Shown: positions 16,814-25,515, counted from the first letter of the stretch. The stretch is 44,558 nt of DNA from Candidatus Obscuribacterales bacterium (GCA_949127735.1 CASBPX010000176.1:1-44558); one strand, 5' to 3'. Notes: generated from the sequence alone by a model not told the origin. A program made the numbers and translations.

Positions 16814-17212
16814 ATGACAGTAAAAGCAGACGTCAAATTATCAACCTTGAGCTACGTCATTGTTTACGTACAAGATACAGACAAGTCGGTGCCTTTCTAC
16901 CGCGACATTTTGGGCATGAAACTCAAGAGCGAAGAGAGTGGCTGGGTAGAATTTGAAACAGGCAGCACGACTTTAGCTCTCCATGGCATGAAGCCCGGCG
17001 AAAAACATCCAGGTAAAGCTACAGCGCAGCCAATTGTGGTGTTTACTGTGGACAATGTGCACGAGACTCGTGCTGAGCTGGTTGAACGCGGTGTAACTTT
17101 TAAAAGTGAATGCGAAGTCGTTTGCGAATACGACGATAAAGTGGGCATGAGCACTAATTTCTACGATCCAGACGGAAATCTATACTCGATTTTCTCGATG
17201 ATTGGAAAATAG
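16814..17212 (+). CDS. VOC-family (glyoxalase/dioxygenase-like) protein
   Basis: 132 residues with the paired beta-alpha-beta-beta-beta modules of the vicinal oxygen chelate superfamily. Module one reads SYVIVYVQDTDKSVPFYRDILGMKL, module two PIVVFTVDNVHETRAELVERGVTF, and the end is NFYDPDGNLYSIFSMIG, the classic DPDGN finish. Ala-Leu-His (ALHGMKPGE, near residue 57) may supply a metal ligand. Members include glyoxalase I, ring-cleaving dioxygenases and antibiotic-binding proteins; nothing here picks one. AAGGAAAAA lies 6-14 bases upstream. It is probably cotranscribed with the FAH-family gene, and both may act on one catabolic intermediate. Confidence 0.9.
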   Translation: MTVKADVKLSTLSYVIVYVQDTDKSVPFYRDILGMKLKSEESGWVEFETGSTTLALHGMKPGEKHPGKATAQPIVVFTVDNVHETRAELVERGVTFKSECEVVCEYDDKVGMSTNFYDPDGNLYSIFSMIGK

Positions 17213-17219
17213 AAAGAAA

Positions 17220-19877
17220 ATGCCATTTCTTCTACCTCCGATGGCATCTCTTAGTGCTGCCTTCAGCGCTCTAGAGTCAGGTAAACCCGAATTGGCTGAA
17301 TCAGAAATTCAGCAATTTTTCTCGGAGCTCATTGACGACTTGGTTGTCAGTTCGTGTCGCGAAAGGGATTTCGATAGGCAGGTTTTCGAACCTAATTACT
17401 TCAGCTCTCTCGTTGCAGCAGAAATCGACGGCTGGTTTGTGCTTTCTGCGGTGAAGATGCAGAGAAAAGATTGGCAGGGCGCGCGCGCCGACTGTTACCG
17501 ACAGATAGAACTAATCGATCAGCATTATGGTTTCGATTCACCGTCATGGCACGAACCAGAAACGAGAATTCCGCGTCATCCTGAGTTTACCGAGCGATAT
17601 TTTCGAGTGGCTAAGAATATGGCTACCATCTGCACAATGCTGAATGAAACAGATCTCAAATCAAAATGGAATAGTGTCGCCAGCTCTGCAATTTCCGCGA
17701 GAGTAAATCCTGACGTTCTCTGGAAACAGTGGCTGACTAAGGGCAGCGATGACTATCAAGCTAGCAAACTTAACTATTACCACATTGCAGAATGGTCGAT
17801 CAATAAAGTTGAAATCGACCACCAAACCTGGTCTGTTAGTCTTTATTCGGCGTTGCCCAAAATGGCCTCTCCGATTCGATTTAGCTTACTCGTTAGCGTT
17901 CACGTGCCGACGGACCCTGCGTGTGATGTTCCGGCAAAGAGTAAAAGATGGATCATTTGGAGTCTCAGGCAGGCGCTATCAGGGCGATTACAGGGCAACG
18001 ATTTAGGGATATTCTTCGGCGAACTACAAGGTCGGGGAGAGCGAGTGCTGCTTTTTTACGCTGAGAATGAAGAAATAGTAAGACGTTGTATCTCCCCTAT
18101 TATGGAAGCGGCTGTGGAGCTTTCACCGCGTTTGCAAATTCGGCCAGATCCAGGCTGGTTGGAATATTCTAAGTGGGGAGGCTCTCGCATAGTTGTTAAC
18201 GTACCGGTACAGATACCGGACGCGTTGCCGCAAGAACACGAGAACGATCTGTTTTTGCGCCAAGCCTGGCAAAAAATTGGATCGATTTCATCTATCCGGT
18301 CGAGGATGAATTGCCTTCTCGACCTAGTTCAAATAGTGACGGCAGAATCGGACGCCATGCGTAATTTTTGCGTCGATTATCTCTTCTATATGCTTAGTTT
18401 ATTGGCTGCAGAAGACCACAATCCCATGTTGTGGGAAATGGTCTCCAAGCTTGCATCTCTAGACATCGATGCTGCAAGGCGCGCATTCGATATGATTTGC
18501 TTGGATGAGGCATTGAATCACAACAAGTATGAAGCCGACAGCGCGGCCCTGACACTGGCACTTCTAGACCCAGAAAGAGCCCTCCAGATTGTACGCGTGT
18601 TAAAAAAGCAGAATCGTAGGTTGCTGTTTAAGATAACAGGACAAATTGCCGGATCCATCGGTCGCACCGATTTAGCGAGGGCTCAGAAACTCATCGCTGA
18701 GACTCGCGAGGACCTCCTCAAATCTAGCCAGAATGCTTTCGAAAAGGCCTCTTACCTAATCGAGCTAGCCGGCTATGTGAAGTCCAATTGTCCGGAAAAC
18801 GCAAGGGAGCTTTTGCGCGAGGCGGCCGGCGCCATTTCTGAGATGGAGCAAAGGCATAGGCTTCGCGTTTCTCTCAATCTCTTGTCTGAAGCTAAAGAGG
18901 TAGATCTAGAGCTGGTCAAGACCATTTGTCCCGAAGTTTTTCGAACTGCATGCACGTTCATGCCATCGTCAAAGGCTTGGTTAAATACGGGCACTAATGC
19001 ACTCACAGCTATAGACAGCACGAGCCAATTAGTTCAATACGCGTCTTTCTACGATAAAGCCTTAGCACTAGAAATGCTCACGCAAACGACGGAAATGACC
19101 TGCGAACTAAGCAATATGAATGAGCAATTGGATCTGTTGCCGCGCCTGGCGAATGCAGCAGCTAGCCTTGACATTGAAACCAACAGTGCGATTGCTCAGC
19201 GTCTTTGGTCACTTTTAAGTTCGCTGAGCGAGAAGTGCAAATCACCCGGTAATTTGTTTCTCCAAAATAGACGACGACCGGGAAGTGCAAGTCCAATTGA
19301 ATCATTCGTAAAAATGAATCCGCCCATAGCAGCCGAAAACGTCACAGTAATAATTACGTCGTGCCAGTTGGCTGTGAGCCCGGAGCAACAAGTCGACCTG
19401 CTTGCTTCATTTGCAGGCTTCATGCCGCCAGATCAACTGAAAATTGCAGAACAATTAATTGCGGAGGCGGCATTTTGTAGCAGCAAATGTTCTACAGCCT
19501 TCCTTCGAACCGGCGCTCTTGCACAACTTGCAGCGGCCATGAACGCTGCTCAGCTTGACTCTGATGAAGTATGCAAGAAAATTTATAGCACGATTGACAG
19601 TATCAGCTCACTTAACACACGCCTCGCAGCTGTTCTCGATGCTGCGCAGAAAAGTGCTGGAAACAGCCCTGAGCTTTCAAATCTGCTTCTAAAAAAAGCG
19701 CTAGAGATAACACCGTTAGTAACTAATATATTGCCTTCAAATTTCGAGCAGCTTGACGGTTTGCCACGTGCGCTTTCCAGCAAATTATTCTTCACGTTTT
19801 TAAACAAACAAAAGGATGACAGTATGCTGGAAAAACAGCTTAACAGCTTCGCGCATAGCTTCGCCAAAAACAAGTGA
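17220..19877 (+). CDS. Large cytosolic helical-repeat protein of unknown function
   Basis: 885 residues from the ATG at 17220, 7 bases after the VOC stop; an in-frame TTG at 17202 would overlap it. No signal peptide or membrane segment. Residues 1-220 are helical. Around 225-330 a beta-rich stretch (ALPKMASPIRFSLLVSVHVP, then GRGERVLLFYAENEE) has a DUF695-like look: pairs of strands around an Arg/Tyr core. Residues 350-885 are dense amphipathic helices (for example RALQIVRVLKKQNRRLLFKI and LAAAMNAAQLDSDEVCKKIY) suggesting a solenoid. It contains many Ser and Glu residues and ends in FAHSFAKNK. I do not recognise a family. Codon and base use look like the neighbours. Position suggests cotranscription with the FAH/VOC pair, but a shared job is not implied. 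Confidence 0.65.
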   Translation: MPFLLPPMASLSAAFSALESGKPELAESEIQQFFSELIDDLVVSSCRERDFDRQVFEPNYFSSLVAAEIDGWFVLSAVKMQRKDWQGARADCYRQIELIDQHYGFDSPSWHEPETRIPRHPEFTERYFRVAKNMATICTMLNETDLKSKWNSVASSAISARVNPDVLWKQWLTKGSDDYQASKLNYYHIAEWSINKVEIDHQTWSVSLYSALPKMASPIRFSLLVSVHVPTDPACDVPAKSKRWIIWSLRQALSGRLQGNDLGIFFGELQGRGERVLLFYAENEEIVRRCISPIMEAAVELSPRLQIRPDPGWLEYSKWGGSRIVVNVPVQIPDALPQEHENDLFLRQAWQKIGSISSIRSRMNCLLDLVQIVTAESDAMRNFCVDYLFYMLSLLAAEDHNPMLWEMVSKLASLDIDAARRAFDMICLDEALNHNKYEADSAALTLALLDPERALQIVRVLKKQNRRLLFKITGQIAGSIGRTDLARAQKLIAETREDLLKSSQNAFEKASYLIELAGYVKSNCPENARELLREAAGAISEMEQRHRLRVSLNLLSEAKEVDLELVKTICPEVFRTACTFMPSSKAWLNTGTNALTAIDSTSQLVQYASFYDKALALEMLTQTTEMTCELSNMNEQLDLLPRLANAAASLDIETNSAIAQRLWSLLSSLSEKCKSPGNLFLQNRRRPGSASPIESFVKMNPPIAAENVTVIITSCQLAVSPEQQVDLLASFAGFMPPDQLKIAEQLIAEAAFCSSKCSTAFLRTGALAQLAAAMNAAQLDSDEVCKKIYSTIDSISSLNTRLAAVLDAAQKSAGNSPELSNLLLKKALEITPLVTNILPSNFEQLDGLPRALSSKLFFTFLNKQKDDSMLEKQLNSFAHSFAKNK

Positions 19878-19935
19878 AATCATATTCTCATGCCCGACAC
19901 TAAAGTAAAAAGCAGAGATCGTCTGTTGAAAAATT

Positions 19936-20019
19936 TGCCCTCGGAGGGAGTCGAACCCTCAATCCCTTACGGGCAACGCATTTTAAGTGCGTCTCGTATA
20001 CCAGTTCCGACACAAGGGC
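19936..20019 (-). tRNA. tRNA-Leu (UAA), uninterrupted
   Basis: 84 bases, cloverleaf read on the minus strand: acceptor GCCCTTG/CGAGGGC, discriminator A, a D arm, anticodon stem ACGCA/TGCGT with loop CTTAAAA (anticodon UAA at 19985-19983), a class II variable arm and T arm GAGGG-TTCGACT-CCCTC. The 3' CCA is not encoded. The gene has no intron in the anticodon loop, where many cyanobacterial tRNA-Leu(UAA) genes carry a group I intron. Confidence 0.96.
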
Positions 20020-20146
20020 GTGAAAAAGCTATTTTAGCACCACCCTCTAGCGCCTTGAGCCGAGGGCTTCTTTGCTACGTCACCATTTGTATTGAAACTA
20101 CACCAAGCTAGGCTGATTAAAGAAAAACTGTTAGCACTTGATATGG

Positions 20147-22699
20147 TCAGTCGGCGAAATACGAATCTTCATCATCAGTCTTATTGTCGTCATTTTCTCT
20201 CACCCAGTCTTTGACCAAATAGATCAAATTGTCTTCCAACATGAATAGCATTGGCACCACTTTCAGGCCGCGGAAGAGATTTTTCAGCCGACGCGCTTCT
20301 TTGATAGAAAAATCAATGGCATCACTTATTTCTCGACTGGAAGCATGCTGGTCAAAGAAGCTCAAGGCTTGATCGTCACTCCATCCGTGATTGACTGTCA
20401 GAGCAGAAACAAAAGCGCCCCGCCTTACGTGTGGATCTGACATGACGCAGTGGTTGTGGCAAATCAAAGCCATGTACTCAATGCCACCCGATAAGGCCAG
20501 AGCTATTGAAAATTCGGAACCGTCCATGTTGGCACCAGTACGCCTGATTACGTAGGCGCAGTTTTGCGGCAAAGATAACGATTTGCGGTAGTCGATGCAC
20601 ATACCGATAACCAGGTCGGGATCTTCACTCTGATTGGCATCAACCTGACCCATGTTCTGACATTTAAGTAGAGTTTCTATGGGGGTGTCGCGCAAAAACT
20701 TAGGTACATCTTCTGTGGTGGTTATTCGCACTAGTCTAGCTATGTCAGGGCTCAGAGCCTGGAACGTACCGGTTTTTATTTTTTGTGTACGGTCCATACG
20801 CGCTTTTAATGTTTTAGTCATGCGACTGTTATCCATTAATAGCGCGCTGCGCAATTTGCAATCACGTGGGCCTGATAGTTTGCTTTTTTGATCAGGATTA
20901 AGAGCAGCTGAGCAGCCCTGGCACTCGTTCATGAGTAACTTCTCGTTGACGTCGAGAAGCGCCTCTTTGTAGTCAGAAAAAATGTTCTCCGCACCAATTT
21001 TGTCGTAGCCACCTGTTTTTTTCATCATCTCGAGCGGTTGGCCAAGCAGTTCAGCCACCACCAATCGAATGTTTTTTCGCTTGAGCTGAGAACGAATGGC
21101 CATTAGAGTTTCAACGCCGGTAACATCCATCATATTGAGTGAGCGCATGTGCAAAATCAGGGCTTTTAAATCTTGGGCGAGCAAAATGCTTTCAGTAAAT
21201 CTCTCTGCGGCGCCAAAGAAGAGCGGGCCATCCACAAGATACGTACGCGTGAATTTGCAACTAGGAATTAGTTGAGCTTGATCGATTCTGTCGTCATCTT
21301 CAGCCACTTCGCTGACAACGCTAAGTGAGCTCATTTTGTGCACAAAAAGCACGCAGGTGAGTAGAAGTCCAGTCAGCACGCCAGCAGTCAAATCTATGCA
21401 AACTGAAGCAAAAGTAGTGGTAAGAACAATCCAGCCTTCCGTTCTCGAGCCACGCCAAATTTCGCGAACTTCATCCCACTCAATCAAGCGGTACCCGGTT
21501 AAGACCAGTACACCGGCCAGGGCAGCCAGTGGAATCTGCTCAGCCAGGTGAGCCAGAACGATGGTAAGTAACAGCATTACAACAGAATGTACAATTGCCG
21601 CAAGCCTGGTGCGTGCACCAGATGTGATATTGACGGCCGTGCGGGCAATTACGCCAGTGACTGGAATGCCGCCGAAGAAAGGCATAAAAAAGTTCGCCAG
21701 GCCCTGACCAATCAGCTCCTGATCTGGCCTGTGTTTTGAACGCATAGACATACCATCGGCTACTGTAGCCGAAAGCAGCGATTCGATGGAACCCAACATA
21801 AAGACAGTAATTGCGTACAGAGTAAGCGCCTGATACTGCTGAAAGCTACGAATACCATGGGGCATTTCGGGCCAATGTGGCATCAAATTAACATTCGACA
21901 AAGGCGCTAGATCAATAATTTTGGGAATATCAAAATTCAGCAGGTTTGCCACCAGAGATGCCACCACAATGGCAATCAACTGCCCAGGAATAGCTTTGGT
22001 AAAACGAGGCACTATCACTGACACCGCTATTACCAGAACACCGATAATGATGGCCTGTAAATTGCCTTCTTGATGAATGACAATTCGCTGTACCAGTTCA
22101 TTGATGTCTTTAATAAATTCAGGAACAAAAGGCGCGGTGAGCACGCCTGATTCCGCCACCGTGCTTCTAATTGCTTTGACAGGCAGGCCGAAAAAGTCAT
22201 CTACAGTATTGAAGATAATCAGCATGCCAATGGCATTAGCAAACCCTACAATCACAGGCATCGGTATAAAGGAAATGACACGGCCGAGCCTTAGTAAGCC
22301 CGCAACGATCTGGAGAAAACCGCCCACTAAGCCGACAAAAAATATGCCGCCCATACCAAAATTGTGAGCTACTTCAATCAGCACCACCGCCATTGCCGCC
22401 GCTGGGCCGGTGATGGCATATCGTTGCCCGCCAAAAAGCGCGGCGATGATACCGGCAACAATACCGGAGACGATGCCTAAAATTGGTGGTACGCCTGATG
22501 CCACCGCCAGGGCTAAATTAAGCGGTAGTGCCACCATGGCCACAGTTAAACCGGCCAGGCAATCTCGACCCATGGTGGAGGGATTGAACATGGCGCGCCA
22601 TTCTTTGATCAAATACTGAGTGTCAAAGGAAAGTCGTTTGTCAGTTGGCGGGGTGGTTATTGGAGGTGTGTTTGAGATGCTTGATGTCATGGGTACCAT
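20147..22699 (-). CDS. SulP transporter fused to STAS and beta-carbonic-anhydrase-like domains
   Basis: 850 residues. Residues about 42-460 are a SulP/SLC26 permease (DCLAGLTVAMVALPLNLALA, then GGQRYAITGPAAAMAVV and MPVIVGFANAIGML), with 10-14 membrane segments. A STAS domain follows at about 465-590 (YLVDGPLFFGAAERF, then HMRSLNMMDVTGVETL). The C-terminal domain (about 690-830) keeps beta-carbonic anhydrase features: DLVIGMCIDYR with C701, D703 and R705, and ALICHNHCVM with H748 and C751, that is the Cys-His-Cys zinc site and the Asp/Arg pair. The natural reading is an anion or bicarbonate carrier with an attached CO2/HCO3- interconverting module. Substrate (sulfate or bicarbonate) is not decidable here; the fusion favours bicarbonate. 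ATG at 22699; an ATG three codons on is possible. Confidence 0.93.
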   Translation of the reverse strand: MVPMTSSISNTPPITTPPTDKRLSFDTQYLIKEWRAMFNPSTMGRDCLAGLTVAMVALPLNLALAVASGVPPILGIVSGIVAGIIAALFGGQRYAITGPAAAMAVVLIEVAHNFGMGGIFFVGLVGGFLQIVAGLLRLGRVISFIPMPVIVGFANAIGMLIIFNTVDDFFGLPVKAIRSTVAESGVLTAPFVPEFIKDINELVQRIVIHQEGNLQAIIIGVLVIAVSVIVPRFTKAIPGQLIAIVVASLVANLLNFDIPKIIDLAPLSNVNLMPHWPEMPHGIRSFQQYQALTLYAITVFMLGSIESLLSATVADGMSMRSKHRPDQELIGQGLANFFMPFFGGIPVTGVIARTAVNITSGARTRLAAIVHSVVMLLLTIVLAHLAEQIPLAALAGVLVLTGYRLIEWDEVREIWRGSRTEGWIVLTTTFASVCIDLTAGVLTGLLLTCVLFVHKMSSLSVVSEVAEDDDRIDQAQLIPSCKFTRTYLVDGPLFFGAAERFTESILLAQDLKALILHMRSLNMMDVTGVETLMAIRSQLKRKNIRLVVAELLGQPLEMMKKTGGYDKIGAENIFSDYKEALLDVNEKLLMNECQGCSAALNPDQKSKLSGPRDCKLRSALLMDNSRMTKTLKARMDRTQKIKTGTFQALSPDIARLVRITTTEDVPKFLRDTPIETLLKCQNMGQVDANQSEDPDLVIGMCIDYRKSLSLPQNCAYVIRRTGANMDGSEFSIALALSGGIEYMALICHNHCVMSDPHVRRGAFVSALTVNHGWSDDQALSFFDQHASSREISDAIDFSIKEARRLKNLFRGLKVVPMLFMLEDNLIYLVKDWVRENDDNKTDDEDSYFAD

Positions 22700-22784
22700 A
22701 AGCAGGGAAGTAAGTTAGATGTGATTTTCGCTGATTACTGATCGGTCATACAGTAAGAAAGTAGAACTTTAGGACCGTACTATT

Positions 22785-22889
22785 TTCAATCAGTTGAAGA
22801 TTCAATCAGTTGAGTTGTGAAATAGTCAACTCGTAGAATATTAGACTAGTAAAATGATCGACTGGTAGAAGGTTCGACTAGTTAAGCGT
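22785..22889. repeat. Degenerate ~16-bp periodic repeats in the SulP/plus-gene divergent region
   Basis: Two adjacent 16-base units begin TTCAATCAGTTGA (22785 and 22801). After a 25-base spacer, three more 16-base units follow at 22842, 22858 and 22874, with shared core [TC]GACT[AG]GT. The array sits in the 299-base divergent gap (22700-22998), which holds no gene. It may be a regulatory or promoter region; role unknown. Confidence 0.6.
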
Positions 22890-22998
22890 ACAAAAAGACA
22901 ACGATACGTTAATATCAATTGTCGTATTGTCGAATGCAGATCTTGGTAGTAATCGATAGTAATATATAAAACCTGCAGAGATGCTTATAAGGTTGAAG

Positions 22999-23577
22999 AT
23001 GGGCAATCATTTATCCGCATTAGCATTACCAACTTCCGCCAGCGCTGCGGAAGTTGATGCCACCGCTTTGCGGCTGATTGCAAAGCTTTCACAAGAATTT
23101 AAAAGCACCAGAGCAAATCAGCAAGCCGCCATTGCAGCCACTGCTATTCGACGTGCTTACGAAGAATATAGTCACTTTGCCGATAAAACTTTATCGAGCG
23201 AAAAAACCTCATTTCACTCACGGCTTCGTCTAGGCCAGTTTTGCCTGGCGGCTGGCATGATTACCCTCGAGCAACTGGAAGAGGCCGTTAAAGAGCAGCT
23301 GAGAAGCGACAGGCAGTTAGGCGAAATCTTCTTGGATAAGCAATTTATTTCGCAAGAAGAATTGGATGGTCTTCTAATCGGCCAAGACTTGATTGCCCCC
23401 GAAGAAGAGGTGAGCGATCTTTTGGCACTACAGCTGATGGCAATTGGTCTGGTATCAGAAGATCTAATGATGATTGCCTTACTGGAACAAAGATTTGCCT
23501 TTTCTTCTGTGGGCGACGTTTTGATCAGGCGCGGATGGATTGAGCCGGAAATAATTCAGGCATTGACGGCAAATTAA
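22999..23577 (+). CDS. MshEN/T2SSE_N-like helical repeat protein
   Basis: 192 residues from the ATG at 22999, chosen because AAGG lies 6 bases upstream (an ATG at 22981 is in frame). The region 75-190 shows repeats of the form RLGQFCLAAGMITLEQLEEA, then LGEIFLDKQFISQEELDGLL, then VGDVLIRRGWIEPEIIQAL. This 'LG..L...G.I....L..AL' rhythm matches the N-terminal domain of type II secretion/pilus ATPases (T2SSE_N, MshEN), which binds c-di-GMP in some members. The N-terminal 70 residues (LSALALPTSASAAEVDATAL) are reminiscent of a J-domain-like helix pair. There is no ATPase domain, so it is a stand-alone module. Repeats in the divergent region upstream may regulate it. Confidence 0.65.
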   Translation: MGNHLSALALPTSASAAEVDATALRLIAKLSQEFKSTRANQQAAIAATAIRRAYEEYSHFADKTLSSEKTSFHSRLRLGQFCLAAGMITLEQLEEAVKEQLRSDRQLGEIFLDKQFISQEELDGLLIGQDLIAPEEEVSDLLALQLMAIGLVSEDLMMIALLEQRFAFSSVGDVLIRRGWIEPEIIQALTAN

Positions 23578-23613
23578 ACAATAAGGACGGATCAGTCGTG
23601 GGTGAAATCAAAT

Positions 23614-23645
23614 CGGCCTGAAAAAGCCTTTAAAATTCAAGGCCG
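23614..23645. repeat. Imperfect hairpin between convergent genes
   Basis: CGGCCT-GAA pairs with TTC-A-AGGCCG (one bulge), a 9-bp stem in the 166-base gap between convergent genes. No U tract follows on either strand, so terminator function is uncertain. Confidence 0.35.
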
Positions 23646-23743
23646 GAAACCCAAGCTGGATAAGCATTTCAGGGCCCGCTTGCGGCGATGAAACATAATA
23701 TACATTATCAGACCGGTTCGACCGAGCAAATTGCTTCTATTTA

Positions 23744-23878
23744 CTAGCGCACTTTTCTTGGAACCGTAATGTGATCGGTGCCACCATTGAAGTATTCAAT
23801 ACCAGCGCCATCAAAGGCACCAGTACTTGGCTTTGGTGCACAATCGTCATAGTCTTTTATAGGTGCTATTTCCGGCAT
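23744..23878 (-). CDS. Small 44-residue peptide gene (possible)
   Basis: 44 residues from ATG at 23878, with AGAGGA ending 8 bases upstream, a better start than the in-frame ATG at 23932. The product starts MPEIAPIKDYDDCAPKPSTG and continues AFDGAGIEYFNGGTDHIT, ending VPRKVR. It is Gly/Asp-rich with one Cys, has no membrane segment and is not obviously a toxin, antitoxin or leader. It lies 72 bases downstream of the MBL-fold gene on the same strand, so they may share a transcript. No family recognised; the ribosome binding site is the main support. Confidence 0.45.
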   Translation of the reverse strand: MPEIAPIKDYDDCAPKPSTGAFDGAGIEYFNGGTDHITVPRKVR

Positions 23879-23950
23879 GTTGAAGTCCTCTTGCAGTCTC
23901 TTGTCAAGCAAACTAGCAAAGGGAACGTGCAAGGAGCGTGCAACTAAGTT

Positions 23951-24925
23951 TTAAAAGTTATAGCGGCTACCTACCGCCGACGGTACCACTACATTTTCGC
24001 TGAATGCTTGAAGAAGGGCATACTGTGCTCGCCATCCCGTGCAGTGGGCGGGTACTATTTGCTTGAGATTGAAGCTTTTGAGATGCTCAATGGTCTGGGG
24101 AATAATAGCTTCCAATGTGCCAACTAGATGCAAGCCTCCGACTAATCCATAAATAGGAATACCGGCGAATCTGCTTTGCAAATCAAGCAGCACATTGATT
24201 ATGCCGGCATGCGAACACGAGCTGATAACTAAGAGCCCTTTGTTTCGAATATGCACTGCAAGATAACGTTCGTCCATTAGTAGCGGGTCTGGCACCCACG
24301 GTGAAAACACTGTGGTGCGGCCCAAATGATCTTGCCGACCGAGTTCAAAGTTAGTCACTCGCGCGATTTCACCACTGAGATAAAAGTAGTCATCGAGTAA
24401 AGTACGCTCATTTTTATCGTCGATTACGACGGCACCATGTTCGCTCAATTCTTGAGAAGAAGGCACCAATTCAAAAGGAACGATGCGCCCATCAGTTAAC
24501 TGCACTGCGCGCTCGAGAAACATGCCAGGGTTAACGTGGCATTTGACCTGGCGATTGCCGCCTGTCACCTTACCCATGGCTCCAAGCAGCGCACCCATGT
24601 GATCCCAGTGCCCATGCGAAATTGCCACTTCTTCTACGTCATCGAGTGCTACACCCAAATTTTCACAGTTGCGCAAAAACATTTCTGCTTCAGGGCCAAC
24701 ATCAAAGAGAAGCTTGTGACGTCTTTCACCCACCGAGGCCGTCAACATCACCGAAAAGCCGAGCTGAGCGCAGCACAGTGTCTTGCCAGAAATTTCTTTT
24801 GCACCGGCACTAATGACATTATTGAACTCAGGAGAAACATGAGCAGGCTTACTCGAATAGCTATCACTCTGATTATCGACCAGTATGTCTACAACTAATT
24901 TGTCGAGTTGAGCTAATACCGCCAT
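23951..24925 (-). CDS. MBL-fold metallohydrolase (MptA/DHP-synthase-like class)
   Basis: 324 residues from ATG at 24925; a TTG at 24955 is in frame. The fold shows HKLLFDVGPEAEMFL, then the metal motif SHGHWDHMGAL (HxHxDH near residue 103), SSCSHAGIINVLLDL (His of the second site) and VPAHCTGW near the end. The order and 'SHGHxDHxGGL ... SCSHxGI ... HCTG' layout match the MBL subgroup annotated as 7,8-dihydropterin-6-methyl-aminobenzene phosphate synthase-like. True substrate is unknown. No signal peptide. Degenerate CAACT/CGACAAGTCGA repeats precede the gene, and a 44-residue peptide gene may follow. Confidence 0.85.
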   Translation of the reverse strand: MAVLAQLDKLVVDILVDNQSDSYSSKPAHVSPEFNNVISAGAKEISGKTLCCAQLGFSVMLTASVGERRHKLLFDVGPEAEMFLRNCENLGVALDDVEEVAISHGHWDHMGALLGAMGKVTGGNRQVKCHVNPGMFLERAVQLTDGRIVPFELVPSSQELSEHGAVVIDDKNERTLLDDYFYLSGEIARVTNFELGRQDHLGRTTVFSPWVPDPLLMDERYLAVHIRNKGLLVISSCSHAGIINVLLDLQSRFAGIPIYGLVGGLHLVGTLEAIIPQTIEHLKSFNLKQIVPAHCTGWRAQYALLQAFSENVVVPSAVGSRYNF

Positions 24926-24949
24926 GACTTTCAATACCTCTGCTCTAAC

Positions 24950-25040
24950 ACCCAACTATTCAACTATTAAGCAATTAAACAATCCAACCATTAAACTTGT
25001 CGACAAGTCGACTAAACGAACTAACGACAAGTCGAAAAGA
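24950..25040. repeat. CAACT-rich stretch and twin CGACAAGTCGA motifs
   Basis: CAACTATT is repeated in tandem around 24953-24968, and CGACAAGTCGA occurs exactly at 25001-25011 and 25025-25035, 24 bases apart. They lie upstream of the MBL-fold gene. The flavour matches the CGACT/CAATCAGTTG repeats at 22785-22889. The gap 24926-25134 holds no gene. Confidence 0.5.
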
Positions 25041-25134
25041 CTTATATACGAATATTGGACTTTCGTACAATTCATATATTCGACATCGGGGTGAGTCGAT
25101 GCTTTAGAGTAATCATATAACTTAGACGAGAGCT

Positions 25135-25515
25135 CTATTTCTTCTTTGGCAATTCAACAGCGAAAGCTTTGAGCCGATCTAAACTCACGAATTGAAGGGT
25201 TTCAGCGTGGGTCGAAGCTAAGACAACTTGAGGCGCCATGCCATCTTCTAACGCTTCGGCCCAACGTGCAGCACAAAGGCACCAGGCATCTCCTGCTTTT
25301 AAGCCAGGAAAACCATAAAGCTCATTTGGTGTCGACAGGTCATTGCCTTTTGATTTTGAATACTGAAGAAATTCGTCAGTAATAATTACGCAGACAGTGT
25401 GCACACCTTGATCTTCAGGGCTGGTTGAACAGTATCCATCGCGGAAAAATCCCGTCACTGGATTGTGACAACAAGGCTCCAGATTAGTGCCGAGCACATT
25501 TTTTATCACACTCAT
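25135..25515 (-). CDS. DUF2237 family protein
   Basis: 126 residues, the usual family length. Diagnostic blocks are NVLGTNLEPCCHNPVTGFFRDG, then CSTSPEDQGVHTVCVIIT, then FLQYSKSKGNDLSTP and GLKAGDAWCLCAARW. Conserved Cys residues (C15, C16, C29, and CLC near 79-81) might bind a metal or cofactor, but function is not known. No signal peptide. Its ATG directly follows the stop of the TPR-TM-PH protein (TAGATG), so the two are coupled. Confidence 0.93.
   Translation of the reverse strand: MSVIKNVLGTNLEPCCHNPVTGFFRDGYCSTSPEDQGVHTVCVIITDEFLQYSKSKGNDLSTPNELYGFPGLKAGDAWCLCAARWAEALEDGMAPQVVLASTHAETLQFVSLDRLKAFAVELPKKK

Noticed and set aside
23744..23878. 44-residue frame as a RiPP precursor
   Set aside because: No leader/core pattern or adjacent modification enzyme of a known RiPP class; kept only as a possible small gene.
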